From CAYXEN01 sp964464035 (lineage in GTDB: Bacteria > Krumholzibacteriota > Krumholzibacteriia > WVZY01), in the NCBI GenBank assembly GCA_964464035.1, contig CAYXEN010000072.1, positions 1 to 14,185 of the forward strand: a stretch of DNA of 14,185 bases, written 5' to 3'. The notes under the pieces are model-generated. The model worked only from the letters and a program-made list of their open reading frames with translations. It ran no database searches and was not told the DNA's origin. A program made the position numbers and the translations under genes. Every line of letters begins with the position of its first letter. Position 1 is the first letter of the stretch. Shown in pieces: positions 7,084-12,970 of the stretch.

Positions 7084-7971
7084 TCACAACCCGGCGAGGC
7101 AAGCGAGAAAAACGACCGTCTGAACGACCATGAGCCGGCCTATGGCCGGCAGCGCAAGAGCCCTCCGGCTCGCGGCCGCCGTGATGATCGCGTTTATCAT
7201 GAGAGCGGCGCCCAGTCCCGGCTCCGACCACGCGCCCGCGAGGACCATGCCGGCGATTATCATCCCGGCGACGTGAGTGGGCAGGTAGAGCGCCTCCCGC
7301 GCGGGAGGCGCTGTTTTTCGTTCCCGGGATAGGCGGGCGTGCACGAGCAGGACACCGCCCGTGTAGAACAGGTACAGAGCGAGCCAGAGAAGGAGCGCTT
7401 CGGTCACTCGAGCGGCTCCGCCTGCGCCCCCCGAGAAGACATCGACGAGCATATCACGGGCGGATCCGCCGCCTGGTCCCGCGGCGATCTCTCCTGCACC
7501 ACCGCCGCCCCCGCCCGCAAGAACGAGCAACGGGGCCACCGCGGTCAGGCCGATCGTGGCGGCGACGTGCGTGGGAAGCGCCAAGCGCCCCCATCGCGCG
7601 GCCGCGAAGGGAAAGAAAAGGAAGAAGACGCCGAGCACCCCGGAGAGCAAGAGCATCGGTCGGTCGGCCCAGGGAGCGGATGCAAGGACGAAGACCGCGG
7701 CCCCCACGATCCCGAGTAACAGGGACGGCATCAGGCTCAGCGAACGCTTTCGCCTTGCGAGCAGTTCGAGCATGGCCGGGTGTGCAAGGTACACCAGGAA
7801 GAACCCGACCCAAACGCCGGCAGCTTCGCGTGTCATCTCCCCGCGGGCGATCCAACCGGCTGCAGAGGAGCCTAGCACCATCACCCAACCGCCGTGCTCC
7901 CGGGGCAGGAGGGCGATCAGCCTTCGGATCGAAACTCCGCGCGAATCTTTATCGGTTACGTCTGTACTCAT
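7084..7971 (-). CDS. YwiC-like integral membrane protein
   Basis: 295 residues and about seven to nine hydrophobic segments. PREHGGWVMVLG near residues 23-34 is the opening signature of the YwiC-like family (usually P-K/R-E-H-G-x-W), and LPTHVAATIG and LPTHVAGMIIAG are two matching internal segments. The family's function is unknown to me. A Gly-rich stretch at about 153-169 (AGGGGGGAG then GPGGGSARD) inserts a flexible loop between membrane segments. ATG at 7969-7971 is used; a GTG two codons upstream (7975-7977) is equally possible, and neither has a strong ribosome-binding site. It follows the sulfatase-fold gene on the same strand after about 115 bp, so co-transcription is possible. A 14-bp palindrome lies 21 bp upstream of the start. 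Confidence 0.8.
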   Translation of the reverse strand: MSTDVTDKDSRGVSIRRLIALLPREHGGWVMVLGSSAAGWIARGEMTREAAGVWVGFFLVYLAHPAMLELLARRKRSLSLMPSLLLGIVGAAVFVLASAPWADRPMLLLSGVLGVFFLFFPFAAARWGRLALPTHVAATIGLTAVAPLLVLAGGGGGGAGEIAAGPGGGSARDMLVDVFSGGAGGAARVTEALLLWLALYLFYTGGVLLVHARLSRERKTAPPAREALYLPTHVAGMIIAGMVLAGAWSEPGLGAALMINAIITAAASRRALALPAIGRLMVVQTVVFLACLAGL

Positions 7972-7992
7972 CGTCACCGGGCGATCATGATG

Positions 7993-8006
7993 ATGCGGGC
8001 CCGCAT
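7993..8006. promoter_or_regulatory. Perfect 14-bp palindrome upstream of the YwiC-like gene
   Basis: ATGCGGGCCCGCAT reads identically on both strands and ends 21 bp before the YwiC-like start codon. It could be an operator or a processing or termination hairpin between two same-strand genes. An 8-bp palindrome, ATCATGAT (7984-7991), lies directly beside it. Confidence 0.35.
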
Positions 8007-8065
8007 GCTTCCGGACGGGCGCCGATCGTTATTGTCTTGTGCCGTTCGTGTATAGCGGGGGCGCA

Positions 8066-8082
8066 CGCCTCCGGACGAGGCG
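8066..8082 (-). terminator. Hairpin just after the sulfatase-fold gene
   Basis: CGCCTC (8066-8071) and GAGGCG (8077-8082) form a perfect 6-bp stem with a 5-nt loop, 4 bp past the stop codon end at 8086. No T-tract follows on the minus strand, so it may be an mRNA 3'-end stabilising structure or a weak terminator before the YwiC-like gene. Confidence 0.3.
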
Positions 8083-8085
8083 GGA

Positions 8086-9519
8086 TTACTCATTTATATA
8101 ACCAAGTGAGCGAAGCGCCCTCATCATCTCTTCTTCTTTTTCTTTCTCGCGTGCGTGATCCTTGATCGTCCGCCCTTTCCTCCTCCTCGCGTCGTAGTCT
8201 TCCGAGAGCCTCCGATGAAACTTGCGGAGCCGCGCCGACATCGCCCGCACGCGGCCTTTCTCCTTGCCGCCGATATCGACGAGCTCGCCGGGATCCGCCG
8301 CGAGGTCGTAGAGCTTGAATCTCTTGCCCTGCTTGTCGAACATGAGCTTGCGATCCCCCACGACGAGGCTTCTCTCCGTGCTCCCGTAGAGCATCCCTTC
8401 CGAGTATACCATCCGGGGCTTTCCCTTTCCCTCGATCACGGGCAACAGACTCTTTCCCATGACGGCGTCGGGTTCGAGCCCGGCGTATTCGGCCACGTCC
8501 AGTATCGTCGGCAATATGTCCAGCGTGCGGACGTTGTCGTCGATCGATCTTCCCCGCGGCAGCGACGGGCCGCACATCACGAGCGGGACCCGTGTCACCT
8601 CGCCGTGAAGCGTATGCCCGTGCTCGAACATGTCGTGCTCGCCGAAGGCCTCCCCGTGATCGGAAGTGAGGACGACGAGCGATCGGTCCATGCCCACCGA
8701 CTTCTCGATGGCGGCGGTTATCCTGCCCACGACGGCGTCCACGGCGCGGACCTCGCCGTCGTAGCGAGCCGACTTGGCCCGGAGACCCGTCAAACTGTCC
8801 ACCCCCGCGGGGGCGAAAGGAGCGGGAGGATTGTACGGGCGATGCGGGGTGAGGAGATGGATCCAGACGAAAACCTTTTCGCCGGCGTGCCTTGGCAACC
8901 ACTCTTCGAACTCGTCGACCAGGGCGTTGTCCAGCGCGTAAGAGCGCGAGAGCAGGGGGAACCACTTCTTCGGCTTCGGGAGGCGCTTACCCGCGACCTT
9001 GCGGTCCACGCGGACAGTGTCCAGCGGCTGGTACCATTCCTCGAACCCCTGCGAGAAACCCTCTCCCACGCAGAGACCGGGCTGGTCCACGAAGGCGCAG
9101 GTGCGGTAGCCGGACGAACCGAGCATCTCGGCGAGCGTGGTTTCGTGGAGCGGAATCACGTAAGATCGTTGCTTCCGCCTTTCCCGCCACTTGAAACGCT
9201 TGCCGGGGATGGGTTGCTCCACTATGCCGATCTGGGTCGGGTAGAGAGAGGTGAGTATCGACCCCACGCCGGCGTTCGTCCAGCTCGCCGCGGAGAACGC
9301 GTTGGTGAACCTGACGCCGCGCTCTGCGAGTGCGTCCATGTGCGGAGTTTGGTGCGCCTCGTAGCCGTAACAGGACAGTCGATCGGGTCTCAACGTGTCC
9401 ACGATGACGAGGAAGATCGCCCGGGGAGGGCTTTGCGCGTGCCTGTGGCGCACGACGCCCATCCAAACCGACGCCGCAGCGATGATCGCTGCTATCAAGT
9501 AGCCCGTCCTGCGCTTCAC
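8086..9519 (-). CDS. Sulfatase-fold (alkaline phosphatase superfamily) hydrolase, membrane-anchored
   Basis: 477 residues. A basic N-terminus and hydrophobic segment (about 7-23) act as signal anchor and place the enzyme on the periplasmic side. Metal-site motifs of the superfamily are present: VDTLRPDRLSCYGY (D41, D46), LLTPHRPY (221-229), and SDHGEAFGEH (D287, H288), followed by HGHTLHGE. In place of the sulfatase C/S-x-P-x-R motif it has ASWTNAGVGSILTSLYP, so T81 occupies the nucleophile position. Formylglycine modification is therefore impossible, and a phospho- or phosphono-type substrate, or a phosphoethanolamine-like transfer, is as likely as sulfate ester hydrolysis. The C-terminal RALRSLGYI ending is typical of the family. 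GTG at 9517-9519 has GGAGGAG 2 nt upstream and follows a strong promoter. It is divergent from the glycosyltransferase gene. Confidence 0.9.
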   Translation of the reverse strand: MKRRTGYLIAAIIAAASVWMGVVRHRHAQSPPRAIFLVIVDTLRPDRLSCYGYEAHQTPHMDALAERGVRFTNAFSAASWTNAGVGSILTSLYPTQIGIVEQPIPGKRFKWRERRKQRSYVIPLHETTLAEMLGSSGYRTCAFVDQPGLCVGEGFSQGFEEWYQPLDTVRVDRKVAGKRLPKPKKWFPLLSRSYALDNALVDEFEEWLPRHAGEKVFVWIHLLTPHRPYNPPAPFAPAGVDSLTGLRAKSARYDGEVRAVDAVVGRITAAIEKSVGMDRSLVVLTSDHGEAFGEHDMFEHGHTLHGEVTRVPLVMCGPSLPRGRSIDDNVRTLDILPTILDVAEYAGLEPDAVMGKSLLPVIEGKGKPRMVYSEGMLYGSTERSLVVGDRKLMFDKQGKRFKLYDLAADPGELVDIGGKEKGRVRAMSARLRKFHRRLSEDYDARRRKGRTIKDHAREKEKEEEMMRALRSLGYINE

Positions 9520-9560
9520 GTCTCCTCCGTTCCATGCAGTTGCGCTCTCCGGAATGCTCC

Positions 9561-9589
9561 TTTATAGCACGTCCGGCCGGCCCGGTCAA
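9561..9589 (-). promoter_or_regulatory. Predicted sigma-70 promoter of the sulfatase-fold gene
   Basis: On the minus strand TTGACC (9589-9584), a 17-bp spacer and TATAAA (9566-9561); each hexamer matches at five of six positions. The -35 lies within a dyad, GGCCCG (9579-9584) and CGGGCC (9591-9596), extended by TCCG (9572-9575) and CGGA (9597-9600). That dyad could be an operator occluding the promoter. Confidence 0.6.
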
Positions 9590-9624
9590 ACGGGCCCGGA
9601 GCGAGCGGCTCATCGCCTTTCGCG

Positions 9625-9653
9625 TTGCGATGGGCACGCGGTGATGGTATGAT
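9625..9653 (+). promoter_or_regulatory. Predicted promoter of the glycosyltransferase gene
   Basis: TTGCGA (9625-9630), 17-bp spacer, TATGAT (9648-9653). Matches are four and five of six. It lies back to back with the sulfatase-fold promoter and predicts a start of transcription near 9660, about 85 nt before the chosen ATG. Confidence 0.4.
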
Positions 9654-9745
9654 GAGACGAGCGAGTGCATTCTTCATGGACCGTCCCGCTCTCTCGGCCC
9701 ATGCTTGCGCGTTCCCGAAACCGACCGTGCACCGAACGAGACACC

Positions 9746-11311
9746 ATGAGAGAGATTCCAACAACAGATTCGATCCTGCGGTTCCTCTTCTATCCCATCG
9801 CCGTCCTCTGCATCGCTTTCCTGGCCTGGGTGCTCGTGATCGCCCATGGCTACGCGCTACTCGGAGCCGCGCTTGCATTCATCGCGCTCCGAACGGCCTA
9901 CATCCTCCTTCGCTCCAGGCTGCCCGCAGTGCCGGGCGCGGGCGCTTTGGCCGGGAGGATCGCCGGCGCAGTCTGCGCCGTCCGCCTCGCGTGGATCGTT
10001 GCGCTGGGGTTCGTTATCCGATTCGCCTGGGCGCTGGCGACAAGGCCCATACCCTCGAGCGACTTCGCTACTTACTACCGGTTCGCATTGAATCTCTCGC
10101 GCGGTGATCTCCACGTGCTGGGCGCCGCGAAGTCCCCCATTACCCTTCTCTACTACGCCGGGGTATTCAAGCTGCTCGGCCATGCCCTCGTCTTCCTCTA
10201 CCTGGCGAACTCGGCCCTCGGCGCCCTCCAGATCTATCTCGTCTATCTCATATCGAGGGATCTCTTCCGGTCCGAAACGAGCGCACGGGCGAGCGCCCTG
10301 CTTGCCGCGCTCTTCCCCAGCGTGATCCTGTTCACCGGCATCGCGAGCTCAGAGATGCCTTTCACCGCGCTCTTGCTTCTCATCGTCTTCGCGGCCGGCC
10401 GGCTGGCAAGGCGCGGAGCCACGATGAGCCTGCCGCGCATCGCAGCATCCGGATCGATGCTCGGCGCGCTCATCGCGGCGCTGCACCTCACCCGGAACCT
10501 CGGCGTCATCATAGGCGTCTGGCTCGTCGTGGCGATCTTGCTCTTCGCCGCCATGGATCGCAGGCGCAATCTTCTCTTGTGCGGGACCGCCGTCCTCGCC
10601 GCCCTCGCCGTGCTCTCCCCCCAGGTGAGATACAACTACAAGACCAACCACGTGATATCCATAAACTCTTCGCCTTTCAGTTCCCTCAATCTGCTGATGG
10701 GCACAAACCGCGTCACCAAGGGGACCTTCAACGTGGCCGACAGGAGACTCGTCACGCGCAAGTTCAAGTTCCGCGGCGAGACCTACAAATCGGCATCACG
10801 GTACGCGCGCAGGATGGCGTTCGAGCGGATAGCCGAGGACCCGCGCGGATTCGTGAGATTCGCGTTGACCGGCAAGTTCAGGGAGATGTGGGGGCGCGAT
10901 TGGTACGGAGCGATGTTCCCCTCGTCCATCAAGACCCGGATCGTGCAAACCCAGCTCACGAAATCGGGGCGAAGAGTCCGCCGCAATTACGCGGTGCTCC
11001 CCGGAAAGCAGGAACTCATAGAGACGGCGAACCGGTATTACTTCTTCGTGATCGCGCTCACGATGTGCGCCATGGCGCTGGGGCTGCGGGAGAAAAGGAT
11101 CGACCGCGCCGTCTTCGTGATGGTCGCAGGCGTCGTGCTCCTCGCGGCGCTCTTGCACATCTTTGTCGAGGTGCAGGCGAGGTATCATTTCTACGTGCTG
11201 TTCCTGTTCGCGGTACTGGCGGGAGGGATCGTGGGGGGATCCGGTACCACCGAGCACGACGCAGACGGCCCTGCTGTTCTACAGCGCGATCTTACTGTCG
11301 GCCAGTCGTGA
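9746..11311 (+). CDS. GT-C type membrane glycosyltransferase (ArnT/PMT-like)
   Basis: 521 residues with about ten to twelve membrane segments, beginning at about residue 11. After the segment ending near residue 98 comes IPSSDFATYYRFALNL (102-117); D106 is at the acidic position of the first periplasmic loop that is catalytic in GT-C enzymes using polyprenyl-phosphate sugars. SPITLLYYAGVFKLLG (130-145) corresponds to the next conserved loop, and a large soluble-looking region (about 310-440) is followed by further membrane segments. It probably transfers a sugar from a lipid carrier to a protein or lipid at the periplasmic face; the acceptor is unknown. ATG at 9746 is chosen because hydrophobic sequence starts soon after; the frame is open to a GTG at 9665, and ribosome-binding signals are weak for both. 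The 3' end overlaps the convergent AsnRS-like gene by 33 bp, and the last roughly 20 residues are a polar tail. Confidence 0.8.
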   Translation: MREIPTTDSILRFLFYPIAVLCIAFLAWVLVIAHGYALLGAALAFIALRTAYILLRSRLPAVPGAGALAGRIAGAVCAVRLAWIVALGFVIRFAWALATRPIPSSDFATYYRFALNLSRGDLHVLGAAKSPITLLYYAGVFKLLGHALVFLYLANSALGALQIYLVYLISRDLFRSETSARASALLAALFPSVILFTGIASSEMPFTALLLLIVFAAGRLARRGATMSLPRIAASGSMLGALIAALHLTRNLGVIIGVWLVVAILLFAAMDRRRNLLLCGTAVLAALAVLSPQVRYNYKTNHVISINSSPFSSLNLLMGTNRVTKGTFNVADRRLVTRKFKFRGETYKSASRYARRMAFERIAEDPRGFVRFALTGKFREMWGRDWYGAMFPSSIKTRIVQTQLTKSGRRVRRNYAVLPGKQELIETANRYYFFVIALTMCAMALGLREKRIDRAVFVMVAGVVLLAALLHIFVEVQARYHFYVLFLFAVLAGGIVGGSGTTEHDADGPAVLQRDLTVGQS

Positions 11312-12328
11312 GAACGGATAAACCCCATGCACGTCCGACAGCCCCAGTATAGCATAAGTCAAGCGTTCGATGCCGAACCCAGCACCAGCGCAGAATATAG
11401 ACTCATTCCCCTTGCAGAGAGAGTGATATAGCTCGAAAAAGGGGGCAAAGTAATCCAGGGGATAGCCCAATTCAGTCATCCTGCGCTCGAGATCAGCGAG
11501 AGACCTGGTACGCTCAGCCCCCGAGAGACATTCAACTGGATTGGGATTGTTCCCATAGGGAGGGACTATCACGTCATAGTTGAGAAAGCGCTCGTTGTCA
11601 TTGTCATAGCAATCGTACGCTTCTCTGGACATATTGACGATAATAAACGGCTTTCCGTGCGCCCGAAGAGAAAGCTGACGCTCCAGATCATCGTGGTCGA
11701 TCAGACCAGTCTTCGTGGAGTACTCGGCTGCATCGACGACCGGCAGCGGTTCGTCAATAACGGGCAGGAGGCTCCCCCTCAGCCGCTCGAGAACGTCCGC
11801 ATGCTCTTCATTCAGGTGTCGATACAGCCCCCGGACAAGTTCAGAAACAAACCCCAGCATCTCCTCGTATGTCCCGCCACGCTTCTCGAAGTCCACCTGC
11901 ATGAACTCCGTCGCGTACTTGTATTCTTTCCGACCTACCCGCATTTCCATCCGAATGTTGGGGGAGGCCCAGAAAACGCGCTCCACGGGCGACAACATGA
12001 CCATCAGAATCTTTTGCAGGATCAGCGATTGGGTGACCGAAGCTTCTTCTCCATAGTAATCGATCCTGGCAGGATAGGTCGAATGATTGAGGGGATCGGT
12101 GCATCCGGCCAACATGTAGACGGGGGGATGGACATAGCCACGATTGATCAGCTCGGTACAGATATACTGTTGTACTGCAGTTCGAACGCAAAGGATGTCA
12201 CGCAGTCGAGGATTACTCAATGAATGTCGGGTTCGCTCAAGCGCTTCCCGGACTTTCCGGTCCTTCAGCCTGACCGGCTTTATGCGGTGGATCCCCAGGG
12301 CCATTGGACCTTCTCGTTTTGATTTCAT
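11279..12328 (-). CDS. AsnRS-paralogue, probable asparagine synthetase (class II aaRS-like)
   Basis: 349 residues with a class II aminoacyl-tRNA synthetase catalytic core of the AsnRS/AspRS subgroup and no N-terminal OB-fold anticodon domain. YYGEEASVTQSLILQK (91-106) matches the AsnRS segment before motif 2. ASPNIRMEM...ATEFMQVDFE (121-148) is motif 2, with R126 and E128 kept but the usual RH-x-x-EF replaced by YKYATEF. NYDVIVPPYG (250-259) and AGAGFGIERLTYAILGL (314-330, R322) match the AsnRS end and motif 3. Archaeal proteins of this build make asparagine from aspartate; bacterial members are generally annotated only as amino acid-tRNA ligase-related. It is unlike E. coli AsnA in sequence. 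ATG at 12326-12328 follows AAAGGAGAG by 4 nt. Base composition is visibly less GC-rich than in neighbouring genes, hinting at transfer. The leader attenuator upstream reads Asn-tRNA charging, which supports an asparagine role. Confidence 0.8.
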   Translation of the reverse strand: MKSKREGPMALGIHRIKPVRLKDRKVREALERTRHSLSNPRLRDILCVRTAVQQYICTELINRGYVHPPVYMLAGCTDPLNHSTYPARIDYYGEEASVTQSLILQKILMVMLSPVERVFWASPNIRMEMRVGRKEYKYATEFMQVDFEKRGGTYEEMLGFVSELVRGLYRHLNEEHADVLERLRGSLLPVIDEPLPVVDAAEYSTKTGLIDHDDLERQLSLRAHGKPFIIVNMSREAYDCYDNDNERFLNYDVIVPPYGNNPNPVECLSGAERTRSLADLERRMTELGYPLDYFAPFFELYHSLCKGNESIFCAGAGFGIERLTYAILGLSDVHGVYPFSRLADSKIAL

Positions 12329-12490
12329 CGCTCTCTCCTTTCGGCACCAGAATGGCTCAGTGCAACGTGTACCCGGATCCGCCCGCGCGGCTGACCATGG
12401 AAGTCAGTCAGACCGGGGCGGAGTCGAGCTCTCGTATCGGTTTCTGTTTCAGCTGAGGCCTGGGCCGGAGATATGGCGAGTGGGTTGGAG

Positions 12491-12517
12491 AAAAAAACGC
12501 CGGCCTTCAGGCCGGCG
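12491..12517 (-). terminator. Attenuator intrinsic terminator before the AsnRS-paralogue gene
   Basis: On the minus strand CGCCGGCC (12517-12510), loop TGAA, GGCCGGCG (12505-12498), then seven T (12497-12491): an 8-bp perfect GC-rich stem with a full T-run. It lies 31 bp past the leader peptide stop and about 160 bp before the AsnRS-paralogue start, so read-through is needed for that gene's expression. Confidence 0.9.
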
Positions 12518-12577
12518 CTGTGATTGCCTGCTTTTTACGAGACAAACATCACAATACACCGGCCCAAAAGGCCGTGG
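12510..12577 (-). promoter_or_regulatory. Antiterminator and protector segments of the Asn attenuator
   Basis: Four segments on the minus strand follow the classic attenuator order. Segment 1 is CCACGGCC (12577-12570). Segment 2 is GGCCGGTGTATTGTGAT (12564-12548). Segment 3 is ATCACAGCGCCGGCC (12524-12510). Segment 4 is the 3' terminator arm. Segments 1 and 2 pair through CGGCC/GGCCG. Segments 2 and 3 pair as GGCCGG/CCGGCC, then TGT/GCG (with two G-U), a 2-nt AU bulge, then TGTGAT/ATCACA: 15 pairs in all. The TGTGAT/ATCACA part has no role in the terminator, so it looks selected for antitermination. Segment 1 starts one base after the last Asn codon; segment 2 contains the leader stop codon. 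Confidence 0.8.
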
Positions 12578-12665
12578 TATTACCGTTGGGATTATTCCCG
12601 GTTTCAATCCAGTTACGCAGGGTCGCGCCAATACCTGGAAGGTGATGTTTGTGGTCGTCTAGCAT
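12549..12665 (-). CDS. Asn-rich attenuator leader peptide
   Basis: 38 codons, ATG at 12665-12663, TGA at 12551-12549. The peptide has Asn at positions 18, 24, 25, 27 and 29 (RNWIETGNNPNGNTTAFW covers 17-34), four of them within six codons. A ribosome held at codons 27-29 for lack of charged tRNA-Asn would cover segment 1 and free segment 2 to form the antiterminator; a ribosome that reaches the stop covers segment 2 and lets the terminator form. The predicted transcription start (about 12668) is only about 3 nt before the ATG, so translation is probably leaderless; no ribosome-binding site is possible. A longer in-frame opening reaches 12950 but would start upstream of the promoter and shows no protein character. 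Confidence 0.8.
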   Translation of the reverse strand: MLDDHKHHLPGIGATLRNWIETGNNPNGNTTAFWAGVL

Positions 12666-12674
12666 GGTTTGTCT

Positions 12675-12703
12675 ATGATATAGCACTCGCCCCAATTTGT
12701 CAA
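12675..12703 (-). promoter_or_regulatory. Strong sigma-70 promoter of the Asn attenuator unit
   Basis: On the minus strand TTGACA (12703-12698, perfect), a 17-bp spacer, and TATCAT (12680-12675, five of six). The sequence around it is AT-rich compared with the surroundings. Predicted start of transcription is the A at about 12668, three bases before the leader peptide ATG. Confidence 0.8.
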
Positions 12704-12761
12704 TGACAAACAGAAGGAAATAAAGCTCTCCGCTTGCAACCATCCTTATAATCGCTCTCCA

Positions 12762-12790
12762 CCTGCTTGCCGCGACGCGCGCGGCGCAGG
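12762..12790. repeat. GC-rich hairpin between Fic terminator and Asn promoter
   Basis: CCTGC (12762-12766) with GCAGG (12786-12790), then GCCGCG (12769-12774) with CGCGGC (12780-12785), with a TT bulge and a 5-nt loop: 11 pairs. No T-tract follows on either strand. It lies about 60 bp upstream of the Asn-unit -35; function unknown. Confidence 0.35.
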
Positions 12791-12836
12791 CAGGTCCGGC
12801 TGTCGTGTTGTAGGCCTTCTCATTCATCGACTTAGC

Positions 12837-12870
12837 AAAAATGGGCCGTTCCCGACGGGGCGGAAACGGC
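12837..12870 (-). terminator. Intrinsic terminator of the TPR-Fic operon
   Basis: On the minus strand GCCGTTTCC (12870-12862), an 8-nt loop, GGGAACGGC (12853-12845), then CCA and five T (12841-12837). The nine-pair stem includes one T-G pair that is only stable in the minus-strand RNA. It lies 100 bp after the Fic stop and separates that operon from the Asn-controlled gene. Confidence 0.65.
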
Positions 12871-12907
12871 GTTGATTCAGGCTTCCTCCCGTCCGGCCTC
12901 AGCCGGA

Positions 12908-12962
12908 TGTCGCAAGCCGTGTCGTGAGTATGTCGCAAGTTGTGTCGCAAGTCTGTCGCAAG
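12908..12962. repeat. Five helically phased copies of TGTCGCAAG
   Basis: Copies start at 12908, 12920 (variant TGTCGTGAG), 12931, 12943 and 12954, so spacing alternates 12, 11, 12, 11 bp, about one helical turn. They lie between the Fic stop codon and its terminator. A small dyad, TCCGGC/GCCGGA (12892-12907), adjoins them. Direct repeats on one face of the helix suggest protein binding; they could also be a simple tandem duplication. Confidence 0.7.
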
Positions 12963-12970
12963 TTCGGCCC

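Noticed and set aside
7134..7150. GCCGGCC/GGCCGGC hairpin near the end of the YwiC-like gene
   Set aside because: It lies within coding sequence before the stop and has no T-run; probably incidental to GC-rich codons.
8155..9567. 470-codon plus-strand open frame opposite the sulfatase-fold gene
   Set aside because: A shadow produced by GC-rich codon bias; no motifs, while the minus strand shows clear superfamily residues, a start signal and a promoter.
12549..12665. RiPP or bacteriocin precursor instead of a leader peptide
   Set aside because: No modifying enzyme, exporter or cleavage motif nearby. Asn placement, stop position and alternative RNA helices fit attenuation much better.
12549..12950. 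133-codon version of the leader peptide frame
   Set aside because: Its start lies upstream of a near-consensus promoter and crosses the hairpin and terminator; the extra sequence has no protein character. Only the last 38 codons fit.
12908..12962. CRISPR-like repeat array
   Set aside because: Units of 9 bp with 2-3 bp between them are far too short for repeats and spacers, and no cas gene is present.
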